A stretch of DNA of 49,484 bases from Oscillospiraceae bacterium (GCA_015066525.1 SVOG01000056.1:1-49484), one strand, 5' to 3'; counted from the first letter of the stretch, positions 1 through 7,694 are shown. Numbers and translations are program-made. Notes: generated by a model from the letters alone, not told the origin.

Positions 1-29
1 CTTCGGTATCTAACGCAAAATAAAAACAG

Positions 30-59
30 GGACGCTCCCGCAAGGGGCGTCCTTTTTTT
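30..59 (+). terminator. Rho-independent terminator of an upstream gene outside the window
   Basis: GGACGCTCC and GGGGCGTCC form a stem with one G-T pair around a short loop, followed by seven T. It would end a rightward transcript that enters from outside the window. Confidence 0.8.
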
Positions 60-62
60 ATT

Positions 63-88
63 GTAGGGAGCGGCGACCCCGACGCTCC
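63..88. repeat. GTAGGG-hairpin interspersed repeat, copy 1
   Basis: GTAGGGAGCG is followed by an inverted CGCTCC, so GGAGCG/CGCTCC makes a small hairpin. It is one of nine related GTAGGG-plus-hairpin elements, all between genes in this window. Confidence 0.6.
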
Positions 89-117
89 GATACAAAACCA
101 CGCCCCTACGAGCAACC

Positions 118-206
118 GTAGGGAGCGGTGAGATTCCCCTGTGAGGGGAAATGTCACCGCAGGTGACAAAAGGGTGAGGCGCCCGCTCCAAGGGCACATC
201 GCTCCG
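118..206. repeat. GTAGGG-hairpin interspersed repeat, copy 2 (long form)
   Basis: GTAGGGAGCGG opens the element and CCCGCTCC then ATCGCTCC close it. Nested inside are CCCCTGTGAGGGG and GTCACCGCAGGTGAC hairpins. No coding signal is seen. Confidence 0.5.
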
Positions 207-239
207 ATATGAATTTGCCGGACTCTCTTCTCAACTATC

Positions 240-289
240 GAAAGGTCCACCGGACCTTTCTCCCAATCGGCGCACATTCTGCGCGCCTC
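240..289. other. Two intergenic hairpins of unknown role
   Basis: GAAAGGTCC-ACC-GGACCTTTC (240-260) is a perfect 9-bp stem, and a second hairpin, GGCGC...GCGCC, lies at about 270-289. Neither has a T tract. The whole 61-356 stretch has no convincing gene; it holds only repeats, hairpins and the tRNA terminator. Confidence 0.4.
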
Positions 290-300
290 TTGGAGTTCGT

Positions 301-379
301 TTCGAGCCCGACAAGGGGAAAAAATAAAGGATACCATAAAGGTATCCTTTATTTTTTGGCTCCCCTTGCCGGGCTCGAA
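301..379. repeat. Long inverted repeat duplicating the tRNA-Asn 3' end
   Basis: The left arm (301-335) carries TTCGAGCCCG-A-CAAGGGGA and then TAAAGGATACC. The right arm (341-379) is the complement of the real tRNA T-arm, acceptor 3' strand and trailer. The arms differ by one substitution and by loss of the GCC of the CCA end. No D-arm or anticodon arm precedes the left arm, so it is a fragment and not a second tRNA. Confidence 0.7.
322..354 (-). terminator. Terminator of tRNA-Asn
   Basis: AAATAAAGGATACC and GGTATCCTTTATTT pair perfectly around ATAAA. Read on the minus strand, the T-rich side follows the tRNA 3' end directly. The hairpin is symmetric and could stop transcription from either side. 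Confidence 0.8.
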
Positions 380-432
380 CCAGCGACAACTCGGTTAACA
401 GCCGAGTGCTCTACCAACTGAGCTAAAGAGGA
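357..432 (-). tRNA. tRNA-Asn (anticodon GTT)
   Basis: On the minus strand a 76-nt cloverleaf can be drawn. The acceptor TCCTCTT pairs with AAGGGGA (one T-G pair). The D-arm contains AGCTCAGTTGGTAGAG. The anticodon loop CTGTTAA gives anticodon GTT for Asn. The T-arm contains GGTTCGAGCCC, and the discriminator G is followed by an encoded CCA. A terminator hairpin follows immediately. Confidence 0.97.
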
Positions 433-510
433 ATGTCTCACTCGTGAGTGCTTAAATATAATAACAAATTAATATACCAATGTCAACAACTTTTTTTGAT
501 TTTTTCCAAA

Positions 511-539
511 AAATATCGGGAGGGCTCATACCCTCCCGT
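511..539 (-). terminator. Terminator of purA
   Basis: CGGGAGGG-CTCATA-CCCTCCCG (517-538) forms an 8-bp stem just after the purA stop codon. On the minus strand it is followed by ATATTTTTT. Confidence 0.85.
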
Positions 540-544
540 TTGTT

Positions 545-1822
545 TTACTTATTGCGATAGATGATTGCCTCGCGCTCGGGACCGTTGGATACCATCGTGA
601 TATTGCAGCCCATCTCCTGTTCGATAAACTCAACATAGTCGCGGGTCTCCTGCGGGAGGTCGTCATAGTTCTTAATGCCTCGGATGTCGCAGTGCCATCC
701 CTTAAAGGTCTTGAGAATCGGCTTAGCCTTCTTAAGCAGGGGCGTGGTGGGGAAGTCCTTGGTAACTTCACCGTCGATTTCATAGCCGACGCATACCTTG
801 ATTTCCTCGAGGTAGGACAGGCAGTCGAGCGCGGTCATAACGACCTGGGTCGCGCCCTGGCACTCAATACCGTAGCGCGATGCTACGCAGTCAAACCAGC
901 CGACACGACGCGGTCTGCCGGTCGTAGCGCCGAATTCGCCCTTGTCGCCGCCGTGGATACGCAGCTCCTGCGCCTCGTCGCCGAAGATTTCGCTGACGAA
1001 CTCGCCTGCGCCTACTGCGGACGAATACGCCTTGGTAACGACGACAATATCCTCGATTTTATGAGGCGGGATACCGGCGCCCACTGCGCCGTAACCTGCG
1101 AGTGTGGAGGAAGAGGTTACCATCGGATAGATACCGAAGTCGGGGTCCTTGAGCGTGCCGAGCTGACCTTCGAGAAGGATATTCTTGCCCGCCTTTATCG
1201 CATCTGCGAGATACTTATGGGTGTCGCAGACATAGGGCGCAATCTTCTCCTTATATTCCATACAGGTGGCAAAGAGTTCATCCTCGTCGAGAAGCGGTTT
1301 ATGATAAACGTGCTCGAGGGTGAGATTCTTCAGCGTGCAGATATTCTTGAGCTTTGCTCTGAGAACTTCGTCATCGAACAGCTCGTTGACCTGGATACCG
1401 ATTTTGCTGTACTTATCCGAGAAGAACGGCGCGATACCGCTCTTGGTCGAACCAAAGGCGTTTTTGCCGAGGCGCTCCTCCTCGTACTCGTCGAGCAGAA
1501 TGTGGTAAGGCATCAGAATCTGCGCCCTCTCGCTGACTAACAGGTGGGGGTTGAGCCCCGCTTTCTTAACCTGCTCGAGCTCGTTGATGAATTTATTGAT
1601 ATCGAGCGCAACACCGTTGCCGATAATGCAGGTGGTGTGGTCATAGCACACACCCGACGGCATCAGATGAAGCGCGAATCTGCCGTGCTCGTTGATGATG
1701 GTATGTCCTGCGTTAGCGCCGCCCTGGAAGCGGATAACGATGTCGCTCTGCTCAGCGAACATATCGGTGATTTTTCCTTTGCCTTCGTCGCCCCAGTTGG
1801 CGCCGACTATTGCTCTTACCAT
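545..1822 (-). CDS. purA: Adenylosuccinate synthetase
   Basis: This 425-residue protein has the usual PurA length. The enzyme joins IMP and aspartate using GTP to give adenylosuccinate, the first step from IMP towards AMP, in the cytosol. Family motifs are intact: NWGDEGKGK near residues 9-17 (GTP loop with catalytic Asp), GGANAGHT near 34-41 (with the catalytic His), and TTGRPRR near 300 (aspartate/IMP loop). The start is the ATG at 1822, preceded by AAAGGAG. A terminator follows the stop. The AICAR transformylase gene lies upstream on the same strand, 140 bases away, so the two may share a transcript, although the gap holds repeats that could separate them. Confidence 0.98.
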   Translation of the reverse strand: MVRAIVGANWGDEGKGKITDMFAEQSDIVIRFQGGANAGHTIINEHGRFALHLMPSGVCYDHTTCIIGNGVALDINKFINELEQVKKAGLNPHLLVSERAQILMPYHILLDEYEEERLGKNAFGSTKSGIAPFFSDKYSKIGIQVNELFDDEVLRAKLKNICTLKNLTLEHVYHKPLLDEDELFATCMEYKEKIAPYVCDTHKYLADAIKAGKNILLEGQLGTLKDPDFGIYPMVTSSSTLAGYGAVGAGIPPHKIEDIVVVTKAYSSAVGAGEFVSEIFGDEAQELRIHGGDKGEFGATTGRPRRVGWFDCVASRYGIECQGATQVVMTALDCLSYLEEIKVCVGYEIDGEVTKDFPTTPLLKKAKPILKTFKGWHCDIRGIKNYDDLPQETRDYVEFIEQEMGCNITMVSNGPEREAIIYRNK

Positions 1823-1842
1823 AATGCTTACTCCTTTGTTAA

Positions 1843-1960
1843 TTGAGAGTTGAGAGTTGAGAATTGAGAATTAATGGCGGGACACCCGCACCCGATTATA
1901 TAATGGGTGAGGGCGAAGCCCTCCCGAAATTCTCCGTTCTACATTCTACACTCTCAATTC
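1843..1960. repeat. Short tandem TTGAGAR repeat with a distant complementary copy
   Basis: TTGAGAGTTGAGAGTTGAGAAT-type units run from 1843 to about 1872. A complementary CTCTCAATTCT lies near 1948-1960. The intervening segment has a GGGTGAGGGCGAAGCCCTCCC hairpin core. It sits between purA and the AICAR transformylase gene. Confidence 0.5.
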
Positions 1961-1962
1961 TA

Positions 1963-3138
1963 TTAGTGGTGGAAAAGTCTGATGCCTGTCATTGTCATTG
2001 CGATGCCGTACTTATCGCAGCATTCGATAACCTGCTCGTCACGAACTGAGCCGCCCGGCTGCGCGATATACTTGACGCCCGACTTCACAGCGCGCTCGAT
2101 ATTATCCTCAAACGGGAAGAACGCGTCCGAGCCGAGAGCGACATTGTCCATCTCCTTATGCCATGCTGCTTTTTCCTCAGTAGTGAAGGGTGCGGGGCAC
2201 TCGGTGAAGTAGCGCTGCCATACGCCGTCCTTGAGCAGCTCGTCGGAATCATCGCTGATGTAAAGGTCAATCGCGTTGTCCGCGTCGCACTTTCTGATTC
2301 CCTCGATGAAGGGAAGGCTGAGCACCTTTTCGTTTCTTCTCAGCCAGAGCATATCTGCTTTGTTACCCGCCATACGGGTGCAGAGAATACGGCTCTGCTG
2401 ACCTGCGCCGACGCCGAGCGTCTGTCCGCCCTGTGCGTAAACGACGGAATTTGACTGCGTATATTTCAGCGTAATCATCGAAATGAGAAGGTCGATTTTG
2501 GCAATCTCGGGAATGTCCTTAATCTTAGTCGGCATATCGTTGAACAGGTCCATCGTGATTTTCGCGTTATTGCGCTTCTGCTCAAATTTGATGCCGAATA
2601 CCTGCTTGGTCTCCATCTCCTCGGGCACATAATCGGGGTCGATTTTGATAACGAGGAAATTGCCGCGGCGCTTACTCTTCAGAATTTCGAGCGCCTCGTC
2701 GGTGTAACCGGGGGCGATAATGCCGTCGGACACTTCCTTTTGCAGGAAGGTGGCTACCGATGCGTCGCAGACGTCCGAAAGTGCCGCAAAATCACCGAAG
2801 GACGACTGACGGTCGCAGCTTCTTGCTCTGGCATAAGCCTCGGCAATCGGAGAAAGCTCGAGTCCGTCCGGTACCATACATACCTTGCGGTCAATTTCGC
2901 TGAGCGGCTGCGCTACTGCGGCGCCCGCAGGGGATACATGCTTGAAGGAAGCCGCACTCGGAAGTCCGGTCGCTTCCTTGAGTTCCTTGACAAGCTGCCA
3001 CGAGTTAAACGCGTCGAGCAGATTGATATAGCCTGCTGCACCGTTAAGGATTTCAAAGGGGAGCTCCGCTCCGTCCATATGAATTCTCGCGGGATTCTGA
3101 TTCGGGTTACATCCGTATTTAAGTTTGTATTCGGTCAT
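1963..3138 (-). CDS. purH: AICAR formyltransferase, stand-alone form of PurH
   Basis: This 391-residue protein corresponds to the AICAR transformylase half of PurH, which transfers a formyl group from 10-formyltetrahydrofolate to AICAR to give FAICAR in purine synthesis. SFKHVSPAG near residues 64-72 carries the catalytic Lys66-His67 pair, and RSCDRQSSFGD near 106-116 and the QPGGSVRDE segment near the C-terminus are family features. Ordinary PurH is about 510-520 residues with an N-terminal IMP cyclohydrolase domain; that domain is absent here and the protein starts directly at the transformylase. A strong AGGAGG precedes the ATG at 3138. IMP cyclohydrolase activity must come from another gene outside the window. 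The gene is probably expressed together with purA. Confidence 0.93.
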   Translation of the reverse strand: MTEYKLKYGCNPNQNPARIHMDGAELPFEILNGAAGYINLLDAFNSWQLVKELKEATGLPSAASFKHVSPAGAAVAQPLSEIDRKVCMVPDGLELSPIAEAYARARSCDRQSSFGDFAALSDVCDASVATFLQKEVSDGIIAPGYTDEALEILKSKRRGNFLVIKIDPDYVPEEMETKQVFGIKFEQKRNNAKITMDLFNDMPTKIKDIPEIAKIDLLISMITLKYTQSNSVVYAQGGQTLGVGAGQQSRILCTRMAGNKADMLWLRRNEKVLSLPFIEGIRKCDADNAIDLYISDDSDELLKDGVWQRYFTECPAPFTTEEKAAWHKEMDNVALGSDAFFPFEDNIERAVKSGVKYIAQPGGSVRDEQVIECCDKYGIAMTMTGIRLFHH

Positions 3139-3185
3139 CCTGTCTACCTCCTGAAATTAATCCTCTGCTATTTTACAATACTTGA

Positions 3186-3214
3186 TTGAAAAATGCAAGA
3201 TTACATATTATAAT
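3186..3214 (+). promoter_or_regulatory. Sigma-A-type promoter of the ATP-grasp operon
   Basis: TTGAAA, a 17-base spacer and TATAAT lie just upstream of the ATG at 3236. Confidence 0.75.
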
Positions 3215-3235
3215 AAACGCAAAGAAGGTGAAAAA

Positions 3236-4051
3236 ATGACGGGTATTCTGGTGGCAAACGCTTATCTGCGCGGCGAAAAGTTTGACACCTTGCACAAGCA
3301 TTTGATTGACTGTGCCGAAAGGTTGGATATTTCGCTGAAATTGAAAAATAATGAGGAAATGCTCTTTTGCGGCGAGGGATGCGATTTCGTCCTGTTTTGG
3401 GACAAGGATGTGAATCTTGCGAAAGCCCTTGAAAATAAAGGCATTCCCGTGTTTAACTCCGCACGCTCGATTGCCCTGTGCGACGATAAGGCAAAGACCT
3501 ATCTCGCCCTTGACGGCAGGGTGAAGCAGCCGAAAACACTCATTGCACCGCTCTCATTTTATGGCGCGGATTATCGGAGCTTTGTGCGGAAAGCGGCGGA
3601 AATTCTTGGATTACCGCTTGTGTTCAAAGAGTGCTTCGGTTCCTTTGGCGAGCAGGTGTATCTCTGCCGTACCGTCGATGAAATACTGAGTCGCATCAGC
3701 GAAAAGCCGTTTCTCCTGCAGGAATTTATTGCTTCCTCCGCGGGCGAGGACGTCCGCCTTGAAATCGTGGACGGCGATTGTGTTGCCGCAATGAAACGCC
3801 GCAATGATAACGACTTTCGCTCGAATATCACGAACGGCGGCACCGCCGCGCCCTACACCCCGACGGATGCCGAAATTGACCTCGCCGTTACCGCCTGCAA
3901 AACGCTCGGGCTCACCTTCGGCGGCGTGGATATTCTGAGCGGCGGCTATGTCTGCGAAGTGAATTCCAACGCGCATATTATCAATATTATGAACGCTACC
4001 GGGATTGATATTGCGCCGTTCATTTTTGAGGCAATCGGACGAAAGATATGA
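3236..4051 (+). CDS. RimK-like ATP-grasp ligase (first of a pair)
   Basis: The 271-residue protein has an ATP-grasp fold of the RimK/glutathione synthetase type. These enzymes activate a carboxylate as acyl phosphate and join it to an amine; the substrate here is unknown. Visible features are a central lysine and glycine loop (FKECFGSFGEQV, about residues 128-139), an FLLQEFI strand, DFRSNITNGG (about 197-206) and a C-terminal Mg-binding CEVNSN. The ATG at 3236 follows AAGGTG; an in-frame upstream ATG at 3182 lies before the promoter's -10 and is unlikely. The stop overlaps the next gene by ATGA, which implies translational coupling to a second ATP-grasp protein. Confidence 0.85.
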   Translation: MTGILVANAYLRGEKFDTLHKHLIDCAERLDISLKLKNNEEMLFCGEGCDFVLFWDKDVNLAKALENKGIPVFNSARSIALCDDKAKTYLALDGRVKQPKTLIAPLSFYGADYRSFVRKAAEILGLPLVFKECFGSFGEQVYLCRTVDEILSRISEKPFLLQEFIASSAGEDVRLEIVDGDCVAAMKRRNDNDFRSNITNGGTAAPYTPTDAEIDLAVTACKTLGLTFGGVDILSGGYVCEVNSNAHIINIMNATGIDIAPFIFEAIGRKI

Positions 4052-4773
4052 AGATCGTATTGGTTTATTCCGATGCTCAGGCGCAGCGTAACGCCTTTGC
4101 CGTGGAAAAATTTGAAAAACTGCTCGGCGCAGAGCTTGTAAGTCCTGATTATAGGGGCGAAGCGGATGTCGTCATCAACCGTTCAAACGATTATCACATT
4201 GCTGAATATTACGAGCAAAGAGGCGTCAGAGTGTTTAATCCTGCATCGTTTACCCGCCTTGCGAACGATAAGCAGGCGGCGTATGATTTTATGGAAGCAC
4301 ACGGCATCGAGGTGATGCCCACGCGTTACCGCATCCCCCCGTTTGTGAAAAAACCGCGCGACGGACACGGCGGACAGGGAGTCGTGATGTGCCACTGCAC
4401 GGAGGATTATGACGAGGCTTTCGTTTGCCAGAAACCTGCCTCGGACCTCGGGCGGGACCTGCGTGTGTGGGTGCTTGGCGGCGAGATTCGCGCGGCGATG
4501 TTGCGCGTCAGCAGGACGGATTTCCGCTCGAATTTCTGCCTCGGCGGTGAGGCGTTGCCGTATACCCTCAACCCCGATGAAACGGCGCTGATACAGCGCA
4601 TTATTTCGCTCGTTGACGGGGATTATTACGGTATGGATTTCGTTTTTAACGACGGCAAAATCGTCTTTAATGAGCTTGAGGACGCTGTCGGCGCGCGGAT
4701 GCTCTACGCAAAGACGGATATGGACATATTAAAAGATTACTGCGAATATATAAAGGAAAAAAGTGAGCTTTAA
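4048..4773 (+). CDS. RimK-like ATP-grasp ligase (second of a pair)
   Basis: This 241-residue ATP-grasp protein starts within the stop of the previous gene (ATGA). It is related to but diverged from its neighbour. It keeps the glycine-rich ATP loop (KKPRDGHGGQGV, about residues 96-107), the QKPASDLGRDLRVWV strand and DFRSNFCLGG (about 160-169). The first protein has EVNSN near its C-terminus; this one has FNELEDAVGARML, so the Asn metal ligand is in a different context. It may form a heterodimer or act on the same substrate. A terminator overlaps its stop. Nothing nearby encodes an obvious peptide substrate. Confidence 0.82.
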   Translation: MKIVLVYSDAQAQRNAFAVEKFEKLLGAELVSPDYRGEADVVINRSNDYHIAEYYEQRGVRVFNPASFTRLANDKQAAYDFMEAHGIEVMPTRYRIPPFVKKPRDGHGGQGVVMCHCTEDYDEAFVCQKPASDLGRDLRVWVLGGEIRAAMLRVSRTDFRSNFCLGGEALPYTLNPDETALIQRIISLVDGDYYGMDFVFNDGKIVFNELEDAVGARMLYAKTDMDILKDYCEYIKEKSEL

Positions 4774-4787
4774 TGCTCACTTTTTTT
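4757..4787. terminator. Bidirectional terminator between convergent genes
   Basis: AAAAAAGTGAGC and GCTCACTTTTTTT pair around a short loop that contains the stop of the ATP-grasp gene. T or A runs lie on both sides, so it also serves the minus-strand gene ending at 4777. Confidence 0.88.
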
Positions 4788-5142
4788 GTGCCTCAAAGTA
4801 GGCGTAGTGCTCGCTCGTGTGGTAGGAGTTTACGTGGAATTTTTCCTTGAGCGCGGTGCGGAATTCTTCGTGCGGTTTCAGACAGGCGATGAAGGTGCCG
4901 TCCGGTTTGAGAATGCGGTGGATTTCGTCGAGTGCCTTGTCGCAGTCGAATTTGTGGAGTTTCAGACATACCGCCATATCGACGCTGCCCGCCTCCTGCG
5001 TCTCTAAATCCTGCATTCCGGCAGCGGAGATAATCTTCGCTTTGGGGCAACTGTTTTCGAGTTTGCTCTTCAGGTCGAACACCACACCGTCGAAATCGGC
5101 GGGGATATGCCGGAGTGTTTTTTCTTTGATTTCCTTTTTCAT
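4777..5142 (-). CDS. Truncated class I methyltransferase-like protein
   Basis: This 121-residue protein matches the second half of a Rossmann-fold SAM-dependent methyltransferase. AGSVDMAVCLKL is the strand after motif II, and ALDEIHRILKPDGTFIACL is the typical motif III helix and strand. The N-terminal glycine-rich SAM loop (ExGxGxG) is missing, and the preceding sequence shows no frameshifted copy of it. It may be a degenerate enzyme or a binding or partner protein. The ATG at 5142 lies only about 10 bases after the predicted transcription start and has a weak GGTGAT SD. Its own strong promoter argues that it is still expressed. Confidence 0.65.
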   Translation of the reverse strand: MKKEIKEKTLRHIPADFDGVVFDLKSKLENSCPKAKIISAAGMQDLETQEAGSVDMAVCLKLHKFDCDKALDEIHRILKPDGTFIACLKPHEEFRTALKEKFHVNSYHTSEHYAYFEAQKK

Positions 5143-5157
5143 TGTATCACCACGGTC

Positions 5158-5186
5158 ATTATAGCAATTAATCGGGGATTTGTAAA
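5158..5186 (-). promoter_or_regulatory. Promoter of the methyltransferase-like gene
   Basis: On the minus strand TTTACA, 17 bases and TATAAT lie just before the ATG at 5142. Confidence 0.75.
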
Positions 5187-5194
5187 TGTTAATA

Positions 5195-5223
5195 TAGACT
5201 TTTGCGACAGAATATATTATAAT
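5195..5223 (+). promoter_or_regulatory. Promoter of ddl-murF
   Basis: TAGACT (4 of 6 to consensus), a 17-base spacer and a perfect TATAAT precede the ddl SD AGGAG. Confidence 0.6.
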
Positions 5224-5256
5224 ATATAGAACGAGTTTTTACAGGAGATACTTTAT

Positions 5257-6291
5257 ATGGATATAGTTGTACTGGCAGGCGGCACAAGCACCGAGCGTGA
5301 TGTTTCGCTCATCACGGGTAAAAATGTGACCAAAGCGCTGCGCAGAAAGGGACACAGAGCCACTCTTCTCGACGTGTTTATGGGATATGAAGGCGACGCT
5401 GCCGGCTTTTTCGATACGGACGGCATTGATGAAACGCTGCGCATCAGTGATACCGACCCCGACATCAAAGGAATCTTAGCCGCGCGCAAGGGTGACGCAA
5501 AGGGTCTCTTCGGCGAGAATGTTATCTCGCTTTGCAAGGCGGCGGACATCGTTTTTATCGCGCTCCACGGCGAGGACGGCGAGGACGGCAAGGTGCAGGC
5601 GGCGTTTGATTTAATGGGAATTCCTTACACGGGCTCGGGCAGTTTCGGCTCGGCGCTCGCGATGAATAAATATGTGGCGAAGGAACTGATGGACGCGCAC
5701 GGCATCAAAAACGCAAAATATATTATCACCAAGGGCGGCGAGAAGGCACCTGAATTTCCGATTCCGTGCGTTATTAAGCCGTTTTCGGGCGGCTCGAGCG
5801 TCGGCGTCTCCATCGTAACCGAGCAGAGTGAATACGATGCTGCGCTGCAGCAGGCTGCGAAGTACGAGAGCGATATTATTATCGAGGAGTACATTAAGGG
5901 CAGAGAATTTTCGCTCGGTATCGTCGGCGGCAGAGCGCTGCCCCCGATTGAGATTATCCCGAAAGAGGGATTTTATGATTATAAGAATAAGTACCAGGAG
6001 GGGATGACCGTCGAAATTTGCCCCGCTGAGCTTGACGAGGCGTTGACCCGTAAAATGCAGGCACAGGCAAAGCAGGTTTTTGACGCGCTCTGTCTTGACG
6101 TGTACGGCAGAATTGATTTTATTCTCAAGGATGGCACGGAGGATTTCTATTGCCTCGAGGCGAATTCGCTCCCCGGTATGACCTCGATGAGCCTGCTCCC
6201 GCAGGAGGCAGCCGCGGTCGGCATCGCATATGACGACCTCTGCCAGATGATTATCGACCTCTCATTGGATAAGTATAAGGATAGATTATGA
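5257..6291 (+). CDS. ddl: D-alanine--D-alanine ligase
   Basis: This 344-residue cytosolic enzyme joins two D-alanines with ATP for peptidoglycan precursors. It has the Ddl N-terminus (VVLAGGTSTERDVSL, residues 4-18), ALHGEDGEDGK near 108-118, the ATP-grasp loop PFSGGSSVGVS near 171-181, KGREFS near 214-219, a DVYGRIDF strand, and EANSLPGMT for metal and substrate binding. KGREFS resembles the D-Ala-specific ligases, but I cannot rule out D-lactate activity by eye. AGGAG precedes the ATG. The stop overlaps murF by four bases, so the two cell-wall enzymes, whose steps follow each other, are coupled. Confidence 0.96.
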   Translation: MDIVVLAGGTSTERDVSLITGKNVTKALRRKGHRATLLDVFMGYEGDAAGFFDTDGIDETLRISDTDPDIKGILAARKGDAKGLFGENVISLCKAADIVFIALHGEDGEDGKVQAAFDLMGIPYTGSGSFGSALAMNKYVAKELMDAHGIKNAKYIITKGGEKAPEFPIPCVIKPFSGGSSVGVSIVTEQSEYDAALQQAAKYESDIIIEEYIKGREFSLGIVGGRALPPIEIIPKEGFYDYKNKYQEGMTVEICPAELDEALTRKMQAQAKQVFDALCLDVYGRIDFILKDGTEDFYCLEANSLPGMTSMSLLPQEAAAVGIAYDDLCQMIIDLSLDKYKDRL

Positions 6292-7661
6292 ATACACTCA
6301 GACTTTCTGACATTGTAAAACATATCGACTGCTCGTGCGACGCTGCGACGGATATTGACATCCTCGATGTCAATACCGATACCCGCACGACGAAGGCGGG
6401 CGACCTCTTCATCGCGCTGGTCGGTGAAAAATTCGACGGTCACGACTATGTAAATACGGCTGTGGAGAGCGGCGCGGTTGCCGTCGTGTGCTCCAAACCC
6501 GTGGATACTACGGTGCCCGTGATTCTCGTGCCCGATACGGAAAAGGCGCTCCAGCAGATTGCTGCATATTATCTCAGCACGCTGGATATCAAGGTCGTTG
6601 CGGTGACGGGCAGTAATGGCAAGACGACGACGCGCAATATGATTACGCGCGTGTTGCGTACGAAATACAGCGTCTACTCGACGAAGAAGAATTTTAACAA
6701 CGAAATCGGTCTGCCGAAAAGCGTGCTCGAACTCGACAATTCCTATGATATTGCCGTGCTCGAGATGGGAATGAACCACCTCGGCGAAATCAGCACGCTG
6801 ACCCATATCGCCAAGCCCGACCTCGCGGTCATCACGAATATTGGCAAGGCGCATATCGGCAATCTCGGCTCGCAGGAGAATATATGCAAGGCGAAGTTCG
6901 AGATTTTAGAGGGACTCAAGGATGGCGGCACGATTGTGCTCAACGCCGACGACCCCTATCTCTTTGGCGCTGACAAGAAGGGATTTCGCACCGCCTATAT
7001 CGGTTTTGATAAGACGAAGGGCGCGGTGCTGACTGCCGAGAATATCGCATCGAGCGGCGAGGGAACGAAGTTCACCGTCGACTATAACGGCGAAAAGACG
7101 GACGGCTTTATTCCACTGCCCGGTCGATACAATGTCGCGAATCTCCTTGAGGCGGTTTACTGCGGCATTCATTTCGGTGTGGAGGTGAAGGCGGCGCTCG
7201 ATTCCGTACGCGATTATGCTCCCGAGGCAAACCGTGCCGACGTGGCGGTGGTGAAGGGCGTTTCGATTATCCGCGACTATTATAATTCAAGCCCCGACTC
7301 GGCGAGAGTGGGACTCGAAACGCTGAAAACATATAATGAGAGCGGCAAGAAATTTGCCCTGCTCGGTGAAATGCTCGAACTCGGTGATTACAGTGCCGAA
7401 GAGCACCGAAAACTCGGCGAACTCTGCGCTTCGCACCGTCTTGACGGCGTGTTCTTCATCGGCAAGGATTATCTTTCCTTTGCCGAGGGTATGCCCGAGA
7501 AAGCTATCACCTGCGACGCGAAGGAGCGCGACTACTTTCTTGAGAAAGTGAAGGAGTTTGCGAAAAGCGGCATTCTTACCGCCGGCGATGTCGTCCTCGT
7601 AAAAGGCTCGCGCGGGATGAAGATGGAAGAAGCATACGATGTTTTAGTAAATAATCTTTAG
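6288..7661 (+). CDS. murF: UDP-N-acetylmuramoyl-tripeptide--D-alanyl-D-alanine ligase
   Basis: This 457-residue protein has the normal MurF length. MurF adds the D-Ala-D-Ala dipeptide made by Ddl to the UDP-MurNAc-tripeptide in the cytosol. Domain order: N-terminal UDP-binding domain (VNTDTRTTKAGDLFIAL), central ATPase with P-loop VTGSNGKTTTRNM near residues 105-117 and the KKNFNNEIGLP segment, EMGMNHLGEI near 160-169, then the C-terminal Rossmann domain with DYYNSSPDS and LGEMLELG. It starts in the ATGA overlap with ddl. A GC hairpin after the stop probably ends the operon. Confidence 0.97.
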   Translation: MNTLRLSDIVKHIDCSCDAATDIDILDVNTDTRTTKAGDLFIALVGEKFDGHDYVNTAVESGAVAVVCSKPVDTTVPVILVPDTEKALQQIAAYYLSTLDIKVVAVTGSNGKTTTRNMITRVLRTKYSVYSTKKNFNNEIGLPKSVLELDNSYDIAVLEMGMNHLGEISTLTHIAKPDLAVITNIGKAHIGNLGSQENICKAKFEILEGLKDGGTIVLNADDPYLFGADKKGFRTAYIGFDKTKGAVLTAENIASSGEGTKFTVDYNGEKTDGFIPLPGRYNVANLLEAVYCGIHFGVEVKAALDSVRDYAPEANRADVAVVKGVSIIRDYYNSSPDSARVGLETLKTYNESGKKFALLGEMLELGDYSAEEHRKLGELCASHRLDGVFFIGKDYLSFAEGMPEKAITCDAKERDYFLEKVKEFAKSGILTAGDVVLVKGSRGMKMEEAYDVLVNNL

Positions 7662-7667
7662 TATTTT

Positions 7668-7694
7668 AGCCCCGCAACTATCGGTTGCAGGGCT
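7668..7694 (+). terminator. Probable terminator of ddl-murF
   Basis: AGCCCCGCAAC and GGTTGCAGGGCT pair into an 11-bp stem with one mismatch just after murF. Only a weak ATTTGT follows, so termination may be partial. Confidence 0.55.

Noticed and set aside
63-88. CRISPR array suggested by recurring short repeats
   Set aside because: The GTAGGG elements are scattered over the whole window with no regular spacers and no cas genes. They are dispersed hairpin repeats.
301-320. Second tRNA gene on the plus strand suggested by a TTCGAGCCC T-loop
   Set aside because: No D-arm, anticodon arm or 5' acceptor strand can be found upstream. It is only an inverted fragment of the tRNA-Asn end.
209-421. 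70-residue open frame over the tRNA region
   Set aside because: It crosses the tRNA terminator hairpin and the tRNA gene itself, and there is no SD.
692-1540. Long open frame on the plus strand opposite purA
   Set aside because: It is the antisense shadow of purA: no SD, arginine- and cysteine-scattered sequence with no recognisable domain, and purA on the other strand is fully conserved in motif.
3139-3235. Purine riboswitch before the purine genes
   Set aside because: The region upstream of the AICAR transformylase is under 100 bases, is shared with a divergent promoter and shows none of the conserved purine-aptamer core.
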